A stretch of DNA of 64,000 nt from Clostridium sp. chh4-2 (GCF_002899675.1 NZ_PKUU01000007.1:1-64000), one strand, 5' to 3'; shown: positions 7,349 to 16,440, numbered from the stretch's first letter. Program-made: numbers and translations. The notes: generated by a model not told the origin, from the sequence alone.

Positions 7349-10300
7349 TTACACCTCCTGCAGCGGTGGATTGGTCCGGCCCATTCCGTCCATTGCTTCC
7401 TTCATGGCATCCTTCACCCAGCGCTTTATCTTGCGTTCATTGCTGTCGCTAGCGCTGGCCCCGTTGAGGGTAAGGTTAAATACTGGGCTGTAATTGTTTG
7501 TCTGGTTAGAATTCCGGCTATTCGTAACCGTCGAGCTTTCAGGGCTGTACCGGCTCCGCATTGGATCCATCGTCCCGGCCACTCTCCCAGCAATCCCCTG
7601 AGCCGTCTTTGCGATTTTTCCGGTCAGGTTTGTCATGCCCTTGATTAAGCCAAGCCCAGTGTTTTCTCCGCTCTCCTCCATAACCCGTGATGGGCTGTGG
7701 ATATCCAGGGAGCTGTTGACTGCCGTCTTCACATCCGTTGCGATTCCTTGGGCTGTCCCGATTACAGTGCCACGCATACTGTTGAGGCCATTGTCCAGTC
7801 CACGCATAATGTCCACGCCAGACTGGTACAGATCCGTATCGTCGATCTGGTCTTTGAAATCACTGCTGAACTCTCCGGCTTCCGTCACCATCCCGGCAAA
7901 GCTGCCTTGGACCGTTGTGTCCATCTGGGTCATCTGAGTAGCTGCGGACAGATTCATATCTGTCATTGTACCGTCAAACATCGTAGACAGATCCGTCAAG
8001 ACTGGCTGCGATCCGTTCATGGAAGATGCCATGGCCTGATTCATGGAATCAAGGGCTGTAGTTCCCAGATTGGCAGACGATATCTCTACCATAGCCGAGT
8101 TGCTGTCTATCCCAGAAGCCAGCGCTGCCGGCATCTGCATTCCATAATCGCTCAATAGAGTGGTATCCGGTTTCAGACTTTCCGCCGCATCCGCCGTGGT
8201 ATTGTCCGCCGCCGCTGTTAATTGGCTGGTACTTTCGTCCAAACCTGCCGCCACACCGTCGCCGACTTCTTTTCCGGCATCCTTACCCTTACTAAACAGC
8301 CCTTTAATTCCTTGTACTAAGCCGTTTCCTATGCCTTTAATGATATCCAGGCCAAGTTTCAACCAGTTCACACTCATCAGCGTTGTAATAATCGCACTGA
8401 CTAACTGCGGGATTACCTGAATCAACTGCGGGATTGCTCCGATCAGTCCCTGTGCCAGCATGATGACAAGCTGAATACCGGTTGTCAGTATCGTCGGTGC
8501 GGCTGCGATCAGGCCATTCAGGAGCTGCATGATAATGTTGATACCGGATTGTATGATGGACGGGGCATTTGCCAACAGCCCTGCACACAGATTTTGGATT
8601 GCCAAAAGTCCGGCATTCAGGATATTTGGCATCTGTTGGTCGAGCCCCTGAAGCATGGAACCCAGCATCAGGATGCCAGCAGTGAGTAACTGCGGAGCCA
8701 GCTGTAAGATACCCATCAGCATCGTGGTAAGCCCATTCAGCACACTCTGGGCAATCTGGTCCCGGTTCTGCATGATTCCAGAGAGCAGGGACTGTACGAT
8801 TGATACTCCACCCTGTACAAGCTGTGGGAGGTATCCCGTTACGGTAACAAGGACCTTGGATAAGGTTGTACCCAACTGGCCTACCAGACCTTCCAGTCCC
8901 CCCTTTTCCGTGGCTTTTGTCAGCTCTGTTACCCATCCGGTCGCCTCGCTTACAAGGCCTTTCAGGTTGCTGCTGCCCAATGCCTCATAAACGGCAATTC
9001 CAGCACCCTCCGCAGCACTTTTGAACTCTGTTACTTTCCCGGTCAGGTTGTCATTCATAGTCCGTGCCATGTTTTCCATAGCGCCGGCAGAATCATTGAC
9101 ATAGCCGCTCAACTCGTCATATCGTGCGCCGCTATTGGCTAACAATGCATTGACAGACTTTAAGTCATTTTTATTAAATATCGTTGATATTGCATCCTGC
9201 TTCTGCTGATCGGTCATTCCGTCCATAGAAGAATTCAAGTCATTCAGGATGTCATTCATCGGCCGCATCTTGCCTTCGGCATCATAGACATTCAGACCAA
9301 GCTTCTTCATCTTCTTGGCCGCCGTGTCCGTAGGGGCCTGCAAGGAGAGCATGATATTACGCAGGGCAGTTCCGCCTTCCGCGCCCTTCACGCCGTTATC
9401 TGCAATGATACCAAGTAAGGTGTTCAGCTCCGTAGTGCCTCCAGCCAACGTCTTTGCCGTGCCTCCAACGGTCAGAACTGCCTCACCAAGCTGTGCGACA
9501 CTGGTGTTGGACTTCTGGGCTGTCTTTGCCAGCTGATCCCCAAACTTCGTCAGGTTCTCCTGCGTCGCTTCAATACCCAATGCAGACATACTATCTGTAA
9601 CCATGTCAGATGCCGCAGCCAGTTCCATCCCTCCAGATGCTGCAAGGTTCAGAACCGTTGGCAGCGCTGCACAGGACTTATCCGCATCATATCCGGCTAG
9701 GGCCATATAATTCAGTGCTTCCGCCGATTCGGATGCCGAAAACTTTGTAGAAGCTCCCATCTCCTTGGCGGTATTTGCCAGCTTCGCATAAGTCTCGTTG
9801 GAATAATCCGCCTCGTCTGCCGTCATACCCATAGTGGCTGCTACCTGGCTCATGGAAGCCTCGAACCCTGCACCTACGTGGACAGCAGCCGCTCCCAAAC
9901 CACTAACGGCCACAGTTGCTGCAGTTATCCCTGCGACGGTTCCCTTTACAGCCGCTTTCCCCAATGTTTTTGCTGCGCTGCCCGCATGAGTGGCAATTGA
10001 TTTAAGCCCTGATACAGCACTCTTAAAGGTCATTTTCGCAACTTTCCCCAAAGATCCCAGAAGCTTCTCCCCTGCCCTGATACCAAGCTGCAATTGAGGT
10101 GGCAGCTGCCGGATCCCATCGTCAAGCTTTTCTTTTGCAAAAGTCTTGGCCTGCCTGGCCAGATCTTTAAACTTTTTAATTGGATTCTCTGTCTGGTTGT
10201 CTAAATCATCAACATTATCCGTCAAGCGCTGGTCCCCGGCATTCCGCAGCTCTGAGGTAAGATCAGACACACGATTCTGGGCATCTCCCGCAGCATCTCC

Positions 10301-10540
10301 CGCTTCATTGATCGGACCTGCCAGGTCGTTTTCCGGTGGGGCACGGAGCCTGTCAACAAGGTTTTCTACATCATCGGCAGCTGTCCTGGCCTCATCGGAA
10401 ACTTCATTCAGGCCACCCGCTGTTTCATTCAGTATCCCAAGCCTTGCCTTTATATCATTAATACCTGCAGTCAAATCAGCAAACGGATTAGTTTCAACGT
10501 CAAAGCCTATGCTTACAACATCTTCCCTTATAACAGCCAT
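7349..10540 (-). CDS. Tail tape measure protein
   Basis: A 1,063-residue protein directly after the tail assembly chaperone. The N-terminus is helical and charged. A TP901-type core at about residues 220-510 contains ASMSQVAATMGMT, the SASESAEALNYMALAGYD motif and TALRNIMLSLQAPT. Hydrophobic Leu/Ile/Gln-rich repeats span about 580-740, and a C-terminal SPSRVMEESG motif follows. It sets tail length and may form part of the injection channel. The following LysM gene starts one base after its stop. Confidence 0.95.
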   Translation of the reverse strand: MAVIREDVVSIGFDVETNPFADLTAGINDIKARLGILNETAGGLNEVSDEARTAADDVENLVDRLRAPPENDLAGPINEAGDAAGDAQNRVSDLTSELRNAGDQRLTDNVDDLDNQTENPIKKFKDLARQAKTFAKEKLDDGIRQLPPQLQLGIRAGEKLLGSLGKVAKMTFKSAVSGLKSIATHAGSAAKTLGKAAVKGTVAGITAATVAVSGLGAAAVHVGAGFEASMSQVAATMGMTADEADYSNETYAKLANTAKEMGASTKFSASESAEALNYMALAGYDADKSCAALPTVLNLAASGGMELAAASDMVTDSMSALGIEATQENLTKFGDQLAKTAQKSNTSVAQLGEAVLTVGGTAKTLAGGTTELNTLLGIIADNGVKGAEGGTALRNIMLSLQAPTDTAAKKMKKLGLNVYDAEGKMRPMNDILNDLNSSMDGMTDQQKQDAISTIFNKNDLKSVNALLANSGARYDELSGYVNDSAGAMENMARTMNDNLTGKVTEFKSAAEGAGIAVYEALGSSNLKGLVSEATGWVTELTKATEKGGLEGLVGQLGTTLSKVLVTVTGYLPQLVQGGVSIVQSLLSGIMQNRDQIAQSVLNGLTTMLMGILQLAPQLLTAGILMLGSMLQGLDQQMPNILNAGLLAIQNLCAGLLANAPSIIQSGINIIMQLLNGLIAAAPTILTTGIQLVIMLAQGLIGAIPQLIQVIPQLVSAIITTLMSVNWLKLGLDIIKGIGNGLVQGIKGLFSKGKDAGKEVGDGVAAGLDESTSQLTAAADNTTADAAESLKPDTTLLSDYGMQMPAALASGIDSNSAMVEISSANLGTTALDSMNQAMASSMNGSQPVLTDLSTMFDGTMTDMNLSAATQMTQMDTTVQGSFAGMVTEAGEFSSDFKDQIDDTDLYQSGVDIMRGLDNGLNSMRGTVIGTAQGIATDVKTAVNSSLDIHSPSRVMEESGENTGLGLIKGMTNLTGKIAKTAQGIAGRVAGTMDPMRSRYSPESSTVTNSRNSNQTNNYSPVFNLTLNGASASDSNERKIKRWVKDAMKEAMDGMGRTNPPLQEV

Positions 10541-10544
10541 ACCA

Positions 10545-10706
10545 TCACCTGCCTTCCTTGTTCGCCCGCTTCATGGCATCTATATATAAATCAAATGCGG
10601 CATTCGCTTCATGGATCTCGTCTGGCAGCATCTGGTGAAATACCGTATTATAATCCATCCCTGCATCCAGTACCAAACGCCACCAATCCCAATGTTCCTT
10701 AGCTCT
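10545..10706 (-). CDS. Frameshift extension of the tail assembly chaperone (T domain)
   Basis: A frame without its own convincing start runs from the end of the XkdN-like gene to a TGA at 10545-10547. It encodes about 53 residues (RAKEHWDWWRLVLDAG ... DAMKRANKEGR). This fills the gap before the tape measure gene and looks like the T part of a G-GT chaperone pair. Relative to the upstream gene it is in the +1 (equivalently -2) frame, and a -1 shift would not reach it. The sequence GGGCAAAGCAAAG just before the upstream stop is the likely shift region. The GT product would scaffold tail tube assembly around the tape measure. Confidence 0.65.
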   Translation of the reverse strand, partial: RAKEHWDWWRLVLDAGMDYNTVFHQMLPDEIHEANAAFDLYIDAMKRANKEGR

Positions 10707-11007
10707 TTGCTTTGCCCGTGCTGGCGTTAGCTCCGTTTCGAAACTTCCCGTACATCACATCGCGCCCCCAGGTTGTCACGGTATTGTATTCCTCCAGGGT
10801 CTCAAAGTCATCCGCCGTCAGTCCCTTGGGGTCTACGATGATGTTATCCAGGATATACTGCCCCAGTTTTTCCGTACTGGTGGTACTGGTCCCGTCTATG
10901 TACGAACTGTCAATTGCCCGGACCGCGGCAGATACCCCAGAAAACTGTGCCACGTATTTCTTCCCGTTGAATTCCTTTTCTACTGTATAAAACTTGCTCT
11001 TATCCAT
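10699..11007 (-). CDS. Tail assembly chaperone, XkdN-like
   Basis: A 102-residue protein between the tail tube and tape measure genes. It carries the XkdN-type segment KEFNGKKYVAQFSGVSAA and an acidic helix TADDFETLEEYNTV. This is the G product of the expected G/GT pair; see the frameshift extension that follows. ATG at 11007 is preceded by GAGAAGGAG. Confidence 0.8.
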   Translation of the reverse strand: MDKSKFYTVEKEFNGKKYVAQFSGVSAAVRAIDSSYIDGTSTTSTEKLGQYILDNIIVDPKGLTADDFETLEEYNTVTTWGRDVMYGKFRNGANASTGKAKS

Positions 11008-11061
11008 TTTTATTTTCTCCTTCTCATAAAAGATGGGGCAGCCTGCGCCACCCCGTTATCA

Positions 11062-11457
11062 TCATTCCACTGTATAATCAAACACCTGGATCTCAAACTC
11101 TCTGTCTGCCAGTTCCGTCCCCTGTTCCAACGTAGGCGGCTTCTTCATCATTGCCTTGGTACCACCTGCTTTTTCTCCGATTGATTTATTAATAACCCAA
11201 ATATCAAACATGGATTGAGATCTTGCCAGTCCCATGAGATAACCCTTTTGAGGGCTCGTCCCCTGCACGGTGATCGTAATCGTCCCTAGCTGATTACAGC
11301 TTTGGTTGACTACCACGTCCCCTTGGGCACCTACGCTGGTAGAAAAGTTATCCTCATCTTTTTCACAGGAAACCATATCCTCACCCAGCCCCGTGATGTA
11401 CACCCCGTCGACTGTGATGACACATTCTTTCGGGTTATATAATTTTACATCTGCCAT
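11062..11457 (-). CDS. Tail tube protein, XkdM-like
   Basis: A 131-residue beta-rich protein with the XkdM pattern: VYITGLGEDMVSCEKDEDNFSTSVGAQGDV, then NQLGTITITVQGTSPQ. It follows the sheath gene, as in PBSX. It forms the inner tube of the contractile tail. The stop of the gene and the next start are separated by a short leader. Confidence 0.88.
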   Translation of the reverse strand: MADVKLYNPKECVITVDGVYITGLGEDMVSCEKDEDNFSTSVGAQGDVVVNQSCNQLGTITITVQGTSPQKGYLMGLARSQSMFDIWVINKSIGEKAGGTKAMMKKPPTLEQGTELADREFEIQVFDYTVE

Positions 11458-11470
11458 CTATTCTTCCTCC

Positions 11471-12463
11471 TTACGCTTCGATTGTTCCATTAATTGTGGC
11501 GTAGTGAATCGCACCAGCCAAATCAAAAGAGAATTTTCCGCCATTATATGTCCGAGCGGCCCGATCCGCTTCACTTGTCTCTGCTCTAGTCGCAAAATCA
11601 GTAGAGTAGATCGGAATTCCATCCTCATCCAGGGCAATTATGCCCATTGAGGAAGCTTCCTTCAATACGCTAGTGACAACGCCCTCGAGCTGGCTGATTC
11701 CTACGTTATCAAAACTCAGTTTTGGGCTGGAGTTCAGCAGTTTCTGCGACTTATAGGCAATATTTTTTATTACATAATCTTTGCTGTCTATAATATCTGC
11801 ATACTCCCCACTAAGGACCATCCCCTCACTGGTAACAATATCCCCCGCCTTTCGGACGATGCATATTCCACTAGCTTTATGAACGGTGTCAATCTGCGCG
11901 TCGGTAAGCGAGTCAGGCTCAATGCCCTTGATGATAACATTCTTGTAGGTAAATGATCCTACCGTCAGTCCCGCCGTGGCGCCAACCAGAGCTCCCTCAA
12001 CACCTTCATCCGTACCAGAATAGACAATCGCCATGGTGCGGTCCATTTTTCCAAGAGCTGCCAAAGAAGCAGTATCTGCTACTTTAATAAATAGCATTTT
12101 ATCCTCTGTTGTCTCAATATAGGCAGCAAGATCCTTAACTACATCGTCATTTTCTCCCAGGATCGGGATAATCTGGCGAAAATCCTTTTCTTTAATAAGA
12201 TTCAAAGTTTCAGTCACTTTACCAGTTCCCGCACACACTGCTATTTTTGCCGGCCTATTGTTTTGCATAAACAGTTTTGTGCACTGTTTATAGATTAGGC
12301 TGTCTTGTTCAAAACCATCTTCCATGATCTCATCCAGGCTGCCATATTCTTTATAGTCTTTAACGGCTGTCGACATTCCTTGTATAATCAATGGAACGCC
12401 AAACCCCGCACTTCCTGCGACCTGTTTTTGTGTAATCTTTACGGTCACGTCATTTTTTGCCAT
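11471..12463 (-). CDS. Tail sheath protein (DUF3383/XkdK-like)
   Basis: A 330-residue protein upstream of the tube gene. The opening MAKNDVTVKITQKQVAGSAGFGVPLI and the C-terminal TYNGGKFSFDLAGAIHYATINGTIEA fit the short DUF3383-type sheath subunits. It is shorter than the classic XkdK sheath, which fits a minimal sheath without extra domains. A sheath gene means the phage is a myovirus or a tailocin-like particle; the terminase and capsid genes here favour a full phage. Confidence 0.85.
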   Translation of the reverse strand: MAKNDVTVKITQKQVAGSAGFGVPLIIQGMSTAVKDYKEYGSLDEIMEDGFEQDSLIYKQCTKLFMQNNRPAKIAVCAGTGKVTETLNLIKEKDFRQIIPILGENDDVVKDLAAYIETTEDKMLFIKVADTASLAALGKMDRTMAIVYSGTDEGVEGALVGATAGLTVGSFTYKNVIIKGIEPDSLTDAQIDTVHKASGICIVRKAGDIVTSEGMVLSGEYADIIDSKDYVIKNIAYKSQKLLNSSPKLSFDNVGISQLEGVVTSVLKEASSMGIIALDEDGIPIYSTDFATRAETSEADRAARTYNGGKFSFDLAGAIHYATINGTIEA

Positions 12464-12470
12464 ATTTAAT

Positions 12471-12944
12471 TCACTCCTTTTTAATTTCTGCCTGATCTAT
12501 CGTTTCTATATCTTGATCTTCCACCGCATTCATGATGGACAGAACCGCATCAAATCCTTTTCGATACTCATATCCTATCGTTAACAGCGTATCCCTGCTG
12601 GTTATGGCTCCCACACTCTGTACCACAATACCGTTATCATTCAAATACAAGCGTCCACTCTCCTCCAGCCAGTCTTTCGCTTTCATAGCCACCATCTGTG
12701 CCTCGTTATCCCGATCCCCCTGAACCGTAAAACTCCAGGTCTGAGTAATCGGCATATACTGCTGGCCTCCGGATACCGAGTACGTCCCCTTCTTCGTGTC
12801 TGTGTTCAGGACCGTAAAGGAAATATAGGGATACGGCGGTATCCGAGCATTTGCGAGATTAGATTTCACAATCTCACAGCCAGTCACCGCATTCAGTCCT
12901 CCCGCGATGACGATGTTAATCTTTTCCTGATCGATCAAATGCAC
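12471..12944 (-). CDS. Tail terminator / neck protein (LIC_12616-like)
   Basis: A 157-residue protein that begins with a helix (DQEKINIVIAGGLNAVTGC) and has PYPYISFTVLN and GQQYMPITQTWSFTVQGD segments. These resemble the neck-terminator proteins encoded between head-closure genes and the sheath. Its start overlaps the preceding gene by 29 bp. It likely caps the tail tube at the neck. Confidence 0.65.
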   Translation of the reverse strand: MHLIDQEKINIVIAGGLNAVTGCEIVKSNLANARIPPYPYISFTVLNTDTKKGTYSVSGGQQYMPITQTWSFTVQGDRDNEAQMVAMKAKDWLEESGRLYLNDNGIVVQSVGAITSRDTLLTIGYEYRKGFDAVLSIMNAVEDQDIETIDQAEIKKE

Positions 12945-13287
12945 CCACCCTTTTCAAGTTGTAGGCATTAAAGCCTGCGTAATCAGAGTAATCCGTGTTT
13001 GCCTGCACCTTGTATTTCATTCCATTGTGAACGATGTAGTGCGCCGGCTCCAACGGAATCTCGACCAACGTAATAAACTCCCGGTCCTGTTCTGTGTAAG
13101 TTCCTCCGCTCTGATAGATCTTCCGATCCATCATGGGAATGACCGCACCGGAGATATCCCGCAAGGGTGGCGCCGATTCCGGCACCCATTCCCCACCGAC
13201 ATAACTTCCGGATTCCACATCAGAGAGCAGCTGGCAATCCACACTGTATTTCTTTATCAGACGCTCAAAGTTGTATAATTGTCTCAT
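12916..13287 (-). CDS. Head closure / connector protein
   Basis: A 123-residue protein of the kind encoded between the head completion protein and the tail terminator. It has a beta core (DISGAVIPMMDRKIYQSGGTYTEQDREFITL) that fits a small stopper-like barrel. No strong family motif is visible. Role inferred from order. Confidence 0.55.
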   Translation of the reverse strand: MRQLYNFERLIKKYSVDCQLLSDVESGSYVGGEWVPESAPPLRDISGAVIPMMDRKIYQSGGTYTEQDREFITLVEIPLEPAHYIVHNGMKYKVQANTDYSDYAGFNAYNLKRVGAFDRSGKD

Positions 13288-13784
13288 TACTGCACCTCAT
13301 ATGTTATTGAGCCGATCATATCCCCAGTATCCACCAATGGGTTACTGCTTCCCTTCCGAGATACTGTAAACGGATGGTTCGGCGGACTGTCAAGTGATGC
13401 CGCATAGTCCTTGATTTCAGCTGCCAGGATGAGCCCTACCATCTTTAGGAATGCATCTGTATCCATACCCCCATTTAGAACTGAGGGAAGGATATCTTCC
13501 GCATTATCAACCACACCATCCTTGCTTTGGTCGTACCCATTCCGTAAAAAGGCCCGTTCTGGTATCGTGATATATTTCGTGCTATCTTTCAGATGCAGGC
13601 CTTGGCTGTGCAGATATGCCCGCATTTTATCCGTCACCTCAATCTTACAGCCGTACTCATGGATTCCGGCCAGCCAGGCCTGTTCGCCGAATACACCAAC
13701 GTTCACCCGCCGGCCATTCAGCTGTGCAGCCGCTTTTTCCATCTTCGGGATCAAGTTCTTTGTGTTTTTCCACTTAACTCCCAT
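13287..13784 (-). CDS. Virion morphogenesis / HK97 gp10-like protein
   Basis: A 165-residue protein. The ATG at 13784 overlaps the stop of the preceding gene. It contains VNVGVFGEQAWLAGIHEYGCKI and TIPERAFLRNGYD, in which the IPERxFLR pattern is common in gp10/Mu gpG-like neck and tail-completion proteins. The C-terminal PLVDTGDMIGSITYEV also fits that family. Confidence 0.7.
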   Translation of the reverse strand: MGVKWKNTKNLIPKMEKAAAQLNGRRVNVGVFGEQAWLAGIHEYGCKIEVTDKMRAYLHSQGLHLKDSTKYITIPERAFLRNGYDQSKDGVVDNAEDILPSVLNGGMDTDAFLKMVGLILAAEIKDYAASLDSPPNHPFTVSRKGSSNPLVDTGDMIGSITYEVQ

Positions 13785-14131
13785 TAGCACCACCTCCTTT
13801 TACACGGAATAAACTTCACGTTCGGCTTTAAGTAAGCCTTCAGCAGCTGCCTCGCCAGGGACATCGTCTGCCTTTCCACAGAGTCCGTGGTAAAATTTTG
13901 GGACATCGGGCCTACGCTTTCACCCGTGACCCCGGTGTCCCGGCTGCATACCTCACTGAACTTCACTAAAAAAAGCCTGGCCGATGAGGGCAGGGCTTTG
14001 ACGGATTCTATATCCGTGATATCAAATTCTAATGTGGTGTTATCCCGGAGCCATTCAAGGCCGCTTTCCACATACAGCTGTGAGGATGGCGGTACTGGAA
14101 GCTCCAGGCTTTCAAATTCCTCTGCCATCAT
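13784..14131 (-). CDS. Head-tail connector (head completion) protein
   Basis: A 115-residue, mostly helical protein right after the major capsid gene, where gp6/YqbG-type connector proteins lie. It has an N-terminal LEWLRDNTTLEFDITDIESVKALPSSARLFLVKF segment typical of helical adaptor subunits. No catalytic motif. Role inferred from order. Confidence 0.6.
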   Translation of the reverse strand: MMAEEFESLELPVPPSSQLYVESGLEWLRDNTTLEFDITDIESVKALPSSARLFLVKFSEVCSRDTGVTGESVGPMSQNFTTDSVERQTMSLARQLLKAYLKPNVKFIPCKRRWC

Positions 14132-14147
14132 AAGCCTTCATCCTTTC

Positions 14148-15164
14148 TTACGTTGTCGGAGCCGCCGGGTTTGCCTCGAGCTTATGCTTCAGCGCCACGA
14201 TCGGGATGTTCTTATGATCCTTCTTGAGCGTCCAGTTAGCCGGCTTCTCCAGGTCTGCATTGGCCGCATACTTCTTGCCGCCCGCCAGAGTCGCCTCCGT
14301 ATTCCAGGACAGGCCAAGCGGATGCATGACCAGAGCCCGGCGGTTGATCAGGATGTTCTCCGCCTTTCTCTTGTTCCTGTCAGTCTCAACACCAACCAGA
14401 CCCTGCGGCATGCCGTCATTCCGGGCAAATACACCCTTGCCCAGGAAATAGGTCATATAAGTCTTTGTAGCAGGATCATACGGCATCCCGTCATCCACAA
14501 CCACCTGATATCCCAGATAGTAGTCGATCTTGATCTGCAAAGTGGCATCATACTCGGTCTCAATGTTCTGCTGTTTCTGCAGCCGGGTATAGGTGGCACT
14601 GTGCATGAACACCATGCCAAGCTTATCATAGGCATCGCCCATCAGCTGTTTGGCATCCAGCGTATTGTCCACACCGATGATGCAATCACTCCCCTCCGAT
14701 GCAGACACATCCAGCACATGGCCTTTCAGCGCACCCTTGGACGGGTCCAGGATACCCTTCAGGATCGCCATCATGACTGCCTGTTCCCTGGTGATCCACC
14801 AGTCCGCTGCCAGATCTGCGATCGCAGACATCGGATCAGATCCGCCAAATACCCTGGAAAGATCCGTGTCGCCCCATGCTTTCTGACGGATCAGAAGCGT
14901 GGCTTTCTCGTTGTCGGTGGAAATCTTATCAACACCGATCTCCTCCTCACCAAACACCTCATCCTCGCCGGTCAGCGGCTTGTAGTAAGGCATGATGATG
15001 GAATTTCCGCCTTTGGGTGTCCCATTGATAACCTGGGATACCGTCGGGTCTGCGGTTGTGATCCCACTGCGCACCAGCATGGATTTCTCTGTTGTTCTCG
15101 TGATGATGTACTCCGCAAATTTCGGGGGTACAATCTGCATATCAGCAATCGTTGTAATAGGCAT
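14148..15164 (-). CDS. Major capsid protein (HK97 fold)
   Basis: A 338-residue protein following the scaffold gene. It has the usual N-arm (MPITTIADMQIVPPKFAEYI), a GNSIIMPYYKPLTGEDEVFGEEE E-loop-like region, and VFMHSATYTRLQKQQ in the centre. A C-terminal MHPLGLSWN segment follows. Size, order and patterns fit the HK97 fold. Codon use is richer in GC than in the tail genes. Confidence 0.9.
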   Translation of the reverse strand: MPITTIADMQIVPPKFAEYIITRTTEKSMLVRSGITTADPTVSQVINGTPKGGNSIIMPYYKPLTGEDEVFGEEEIGVDKISTDNEKATLLIRQKAWGDTDLSRVFGGSDPMSAIADLAADWWITREQAVMMAILKGILDPSKGALKGHVLDVSASEGSDCIIGVDNTLDAKQLMGDAYDKLGMVFMHSATYTRLQKQQNIETEYDATLQIKIDYYLGYQVVVDDGMPYDPATKTYMTYFLGKGVFARNDGMPQGLVGVETDRNKRKAENILINRRALVMHPLGLSWNTEATLAGGKKYAANADLEKPANWTLKKDHKNIPIVALKHKLEANPAAPTT

Positions 15165-15186
15165 AATTCACTTCTCTCCTTTTCTT

Positions 15187-15870
15187 TTACTTTCCGGCGC
15201 TGGTCTTTAATGTCTTTGCCAGCTCCGGGTTATTGATCTCCAGTTCCATCTGTTTTGTCAGGTTCCAGGAATCCTTGCTCCAGGGATTATCCTGACCGCT
15301 GCCGGCGTTGCCCTTGCCCGGGGTGCGCCCATTGGCCTTGTAGATCCCGTCGGTCGTATACTTCGCAACACGCTGGGCAAACTTCTGAAGGGCCTTAACC
15401 TTTACGTCAATGGCTGTCTCATCCTCTCCCAGGACAAACTCCACCAGGTCCAGGGTCTCCTCACTGCCGTCATCAAGTTCTGCTTTCTTCAGCGCCTTGA
15501 TGGCATACATACGGTTCTCTTTCTCCTTGATCTCCTGTTCCTTCTGAGCCAGTTCCCGCTCCTTCTCCTGAAGCTCCAGCTGCTTTAATTCATCAGCCGA
15601 CAGGTTCTTCTTGCGCTCCTTCTCCAGCTCGCCCTTGAGTTTCTTATTCTCATTGCCAAGCTTGTTGGTCGCGCGGTCAACCGCTGCCTGAACCATCTTC
15701 TCCAGTTTCTTCTCCGAATCCTCTGGATCTGTAGACGGATCATTTTTAGGCAGCCCTTCCTGTGGTGGATCCGTTTTGGTATCGTCCTCTGCGGTTTTCG
15801 CCATCTCATCATATTCTTCCTGTGTAATGGATCCTGATTCCAACAGTTCTTTTAATTTACTTAATTTCAT
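15187..15870 (-). CDS. Capsid scaffold protein (DUF4355-like)
   Basis: A 227-residue acidic protein. Residues 1-25 (MKLSKLKELLESGSITQEEYDEM) and a Lys/Glu-rich coiled coil at about 45-130 are typical of DUF4355 scaffolds. A C-terminal linker follows and then a short helical tail. It directs procapsid assembly and lies just upstream of the major capsid gene. Confidence 0.88.
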   Translation of the reverse strand: MKLSKLKELLESGSITQEEYDEMAKTAEDDTKTDPPQEGLPKNDPSTDPEDSEKKLEKMVQAAVDRATNKLGNENKKLKGELEKERKKNLSADELKQLELQEKERELAQKEQEIKEKENRMYAIKALKKAELDDGSEETLDLVEFVLGEDETAIDVKVKALQKFAQRVAKYTTDGIYKANGRTPGKGNAGSGQDNPWSKDSWNLTKQMELEINNPELAKTLKTSAGK

Positions 15871-16024
15871 TCCTCTGCTCCTTTCGAGTCCTTACCCCGA
15901 CCCCACGTTCCGAGAGTGGCAACTGGTAAGTCCACATTGAGTTGATAGTTTCACCGCCCCACATTCCGGGAGTGACGGGCTGACAGTTTTGTGCCTTATC
16001 AGAGGGCATTAAAAAAAGACGCTT
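15871..16024. other. Leader with an imperfect 20-bp direct repeat
   Basis: The gap before the scaffold gene holds CCCCACGTTCCGAGAGTGGC at 15901-15920 and CCCCACATTCCGGGAGTGAC at 15957-15976, two copies 56 bp apart with four differences. They may be an RNA leader element or protein sites for head gene expression; no function is visible. Confidence 0.4.
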
Positions 16025-16036
16025 TCACGTCTCCTC
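16011..16036 (-). terminator. Terminator after the small coiled-coil gene
   Basis: On the minus strand GAGACG, a six-base loop, CGTCTT and then TTTTT overlap the end of the gene that stops at 16025. It separates the upstream head genes from the scaffold-capsid block. Confidence 0.65.
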
Positions 16037-16180
16037 ATTCTCCTGTGTTTCTCCCTCCGCTATGGTTATGTTGGGAGAATAGTTGATGATTCTATTCTGC
16101 TTTTCCAGTGCCTTTGCAATCCGTTCCACGGCATCGACAATCCGGCGGAGTTCCTTTACTACTGTTCTGATATCATCCAT
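16025..16180 (-). CDS. Small coiled-coil phage protein
   Basis: A 51-residue protein (MDDIRTVVKELRRIVDAVER ...) with a clear amphipathic helix and an acidic tail. The ATG at 16180 follows AAAAAGGAGCAAAC, whereas the longer frame would start inside the preceding terminator. Function unknown; many phages encode such a small protein between minor head and scaffold genes. Confidence 0.6.
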   Translation of the reverse strand: MDDIRTVVKELRRIVDAVERIAKALEKQNRIINYSPNITIAEGETQENEET

Positions 16181-16199
16181 GTTTGCTCCTTTTTGTTGC

Positions 16200-16241
16200 G
16201 ATGTCGCAACAAAAAACCACCAGCCGTTCCCGGCTGATGGC
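16200..16241 (-). terminator. Paired hairpins after the 16243 gene
   Basis: On the minus strand CAGCCGGGAACGGCTG is followed by GTGGTTTTTTG. A second hairpin, TTGTTGCGA / TCGCAACAA, comes next. The first has the form of an intrinsic terminator; the second lies in the leader of the small coiled-coil gene. Confidence 0.65.
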
Positions 16242-16242
16242 A

Positions 16243-16440
16243 TCACCCATCCACATAGCATGAATAAATCATTGCGATGTGTTCCATCACCATTGATTCA
16301 TCCACACCTCTCTGTTCTGCTTCCGTTAAGGCGTCATACAGACCAAACACTTCCTGTCGGAATGCAAGGAATGATTCCCTGTCCTCCCACAACCTGAAGT
16401 CGTCCACTTTTTCGATAAGCGCATCCGCCCGGCTCTTCAT
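16243..16440 (-). CDS. Small hypothetical phage protein
   Basis: A 65-residue helical acidic protein (MKSRADALIEKVDDFRLWED ...). The ATG at 16440 overlaps the stop of the minor head gene (ATGA type), which supports the start and implies coupling. No recognisable domain. Confidence 0.6.
   Translation of the reverse strand: MKSRADALIEKVDDFRLWEDRESFLAFRQEVFGLYDALTEAEQRGVDESMVMEHIAMIYSCYVDG

Noticed and set aside
13887-15236. 449-codon open frame on the plus strand across the capsid gene
   Set aside because: It is antisense to the major capsid gene, has no ribosome binding site, and its His/Arg/Leu-rich product is typical of a shadow frame.
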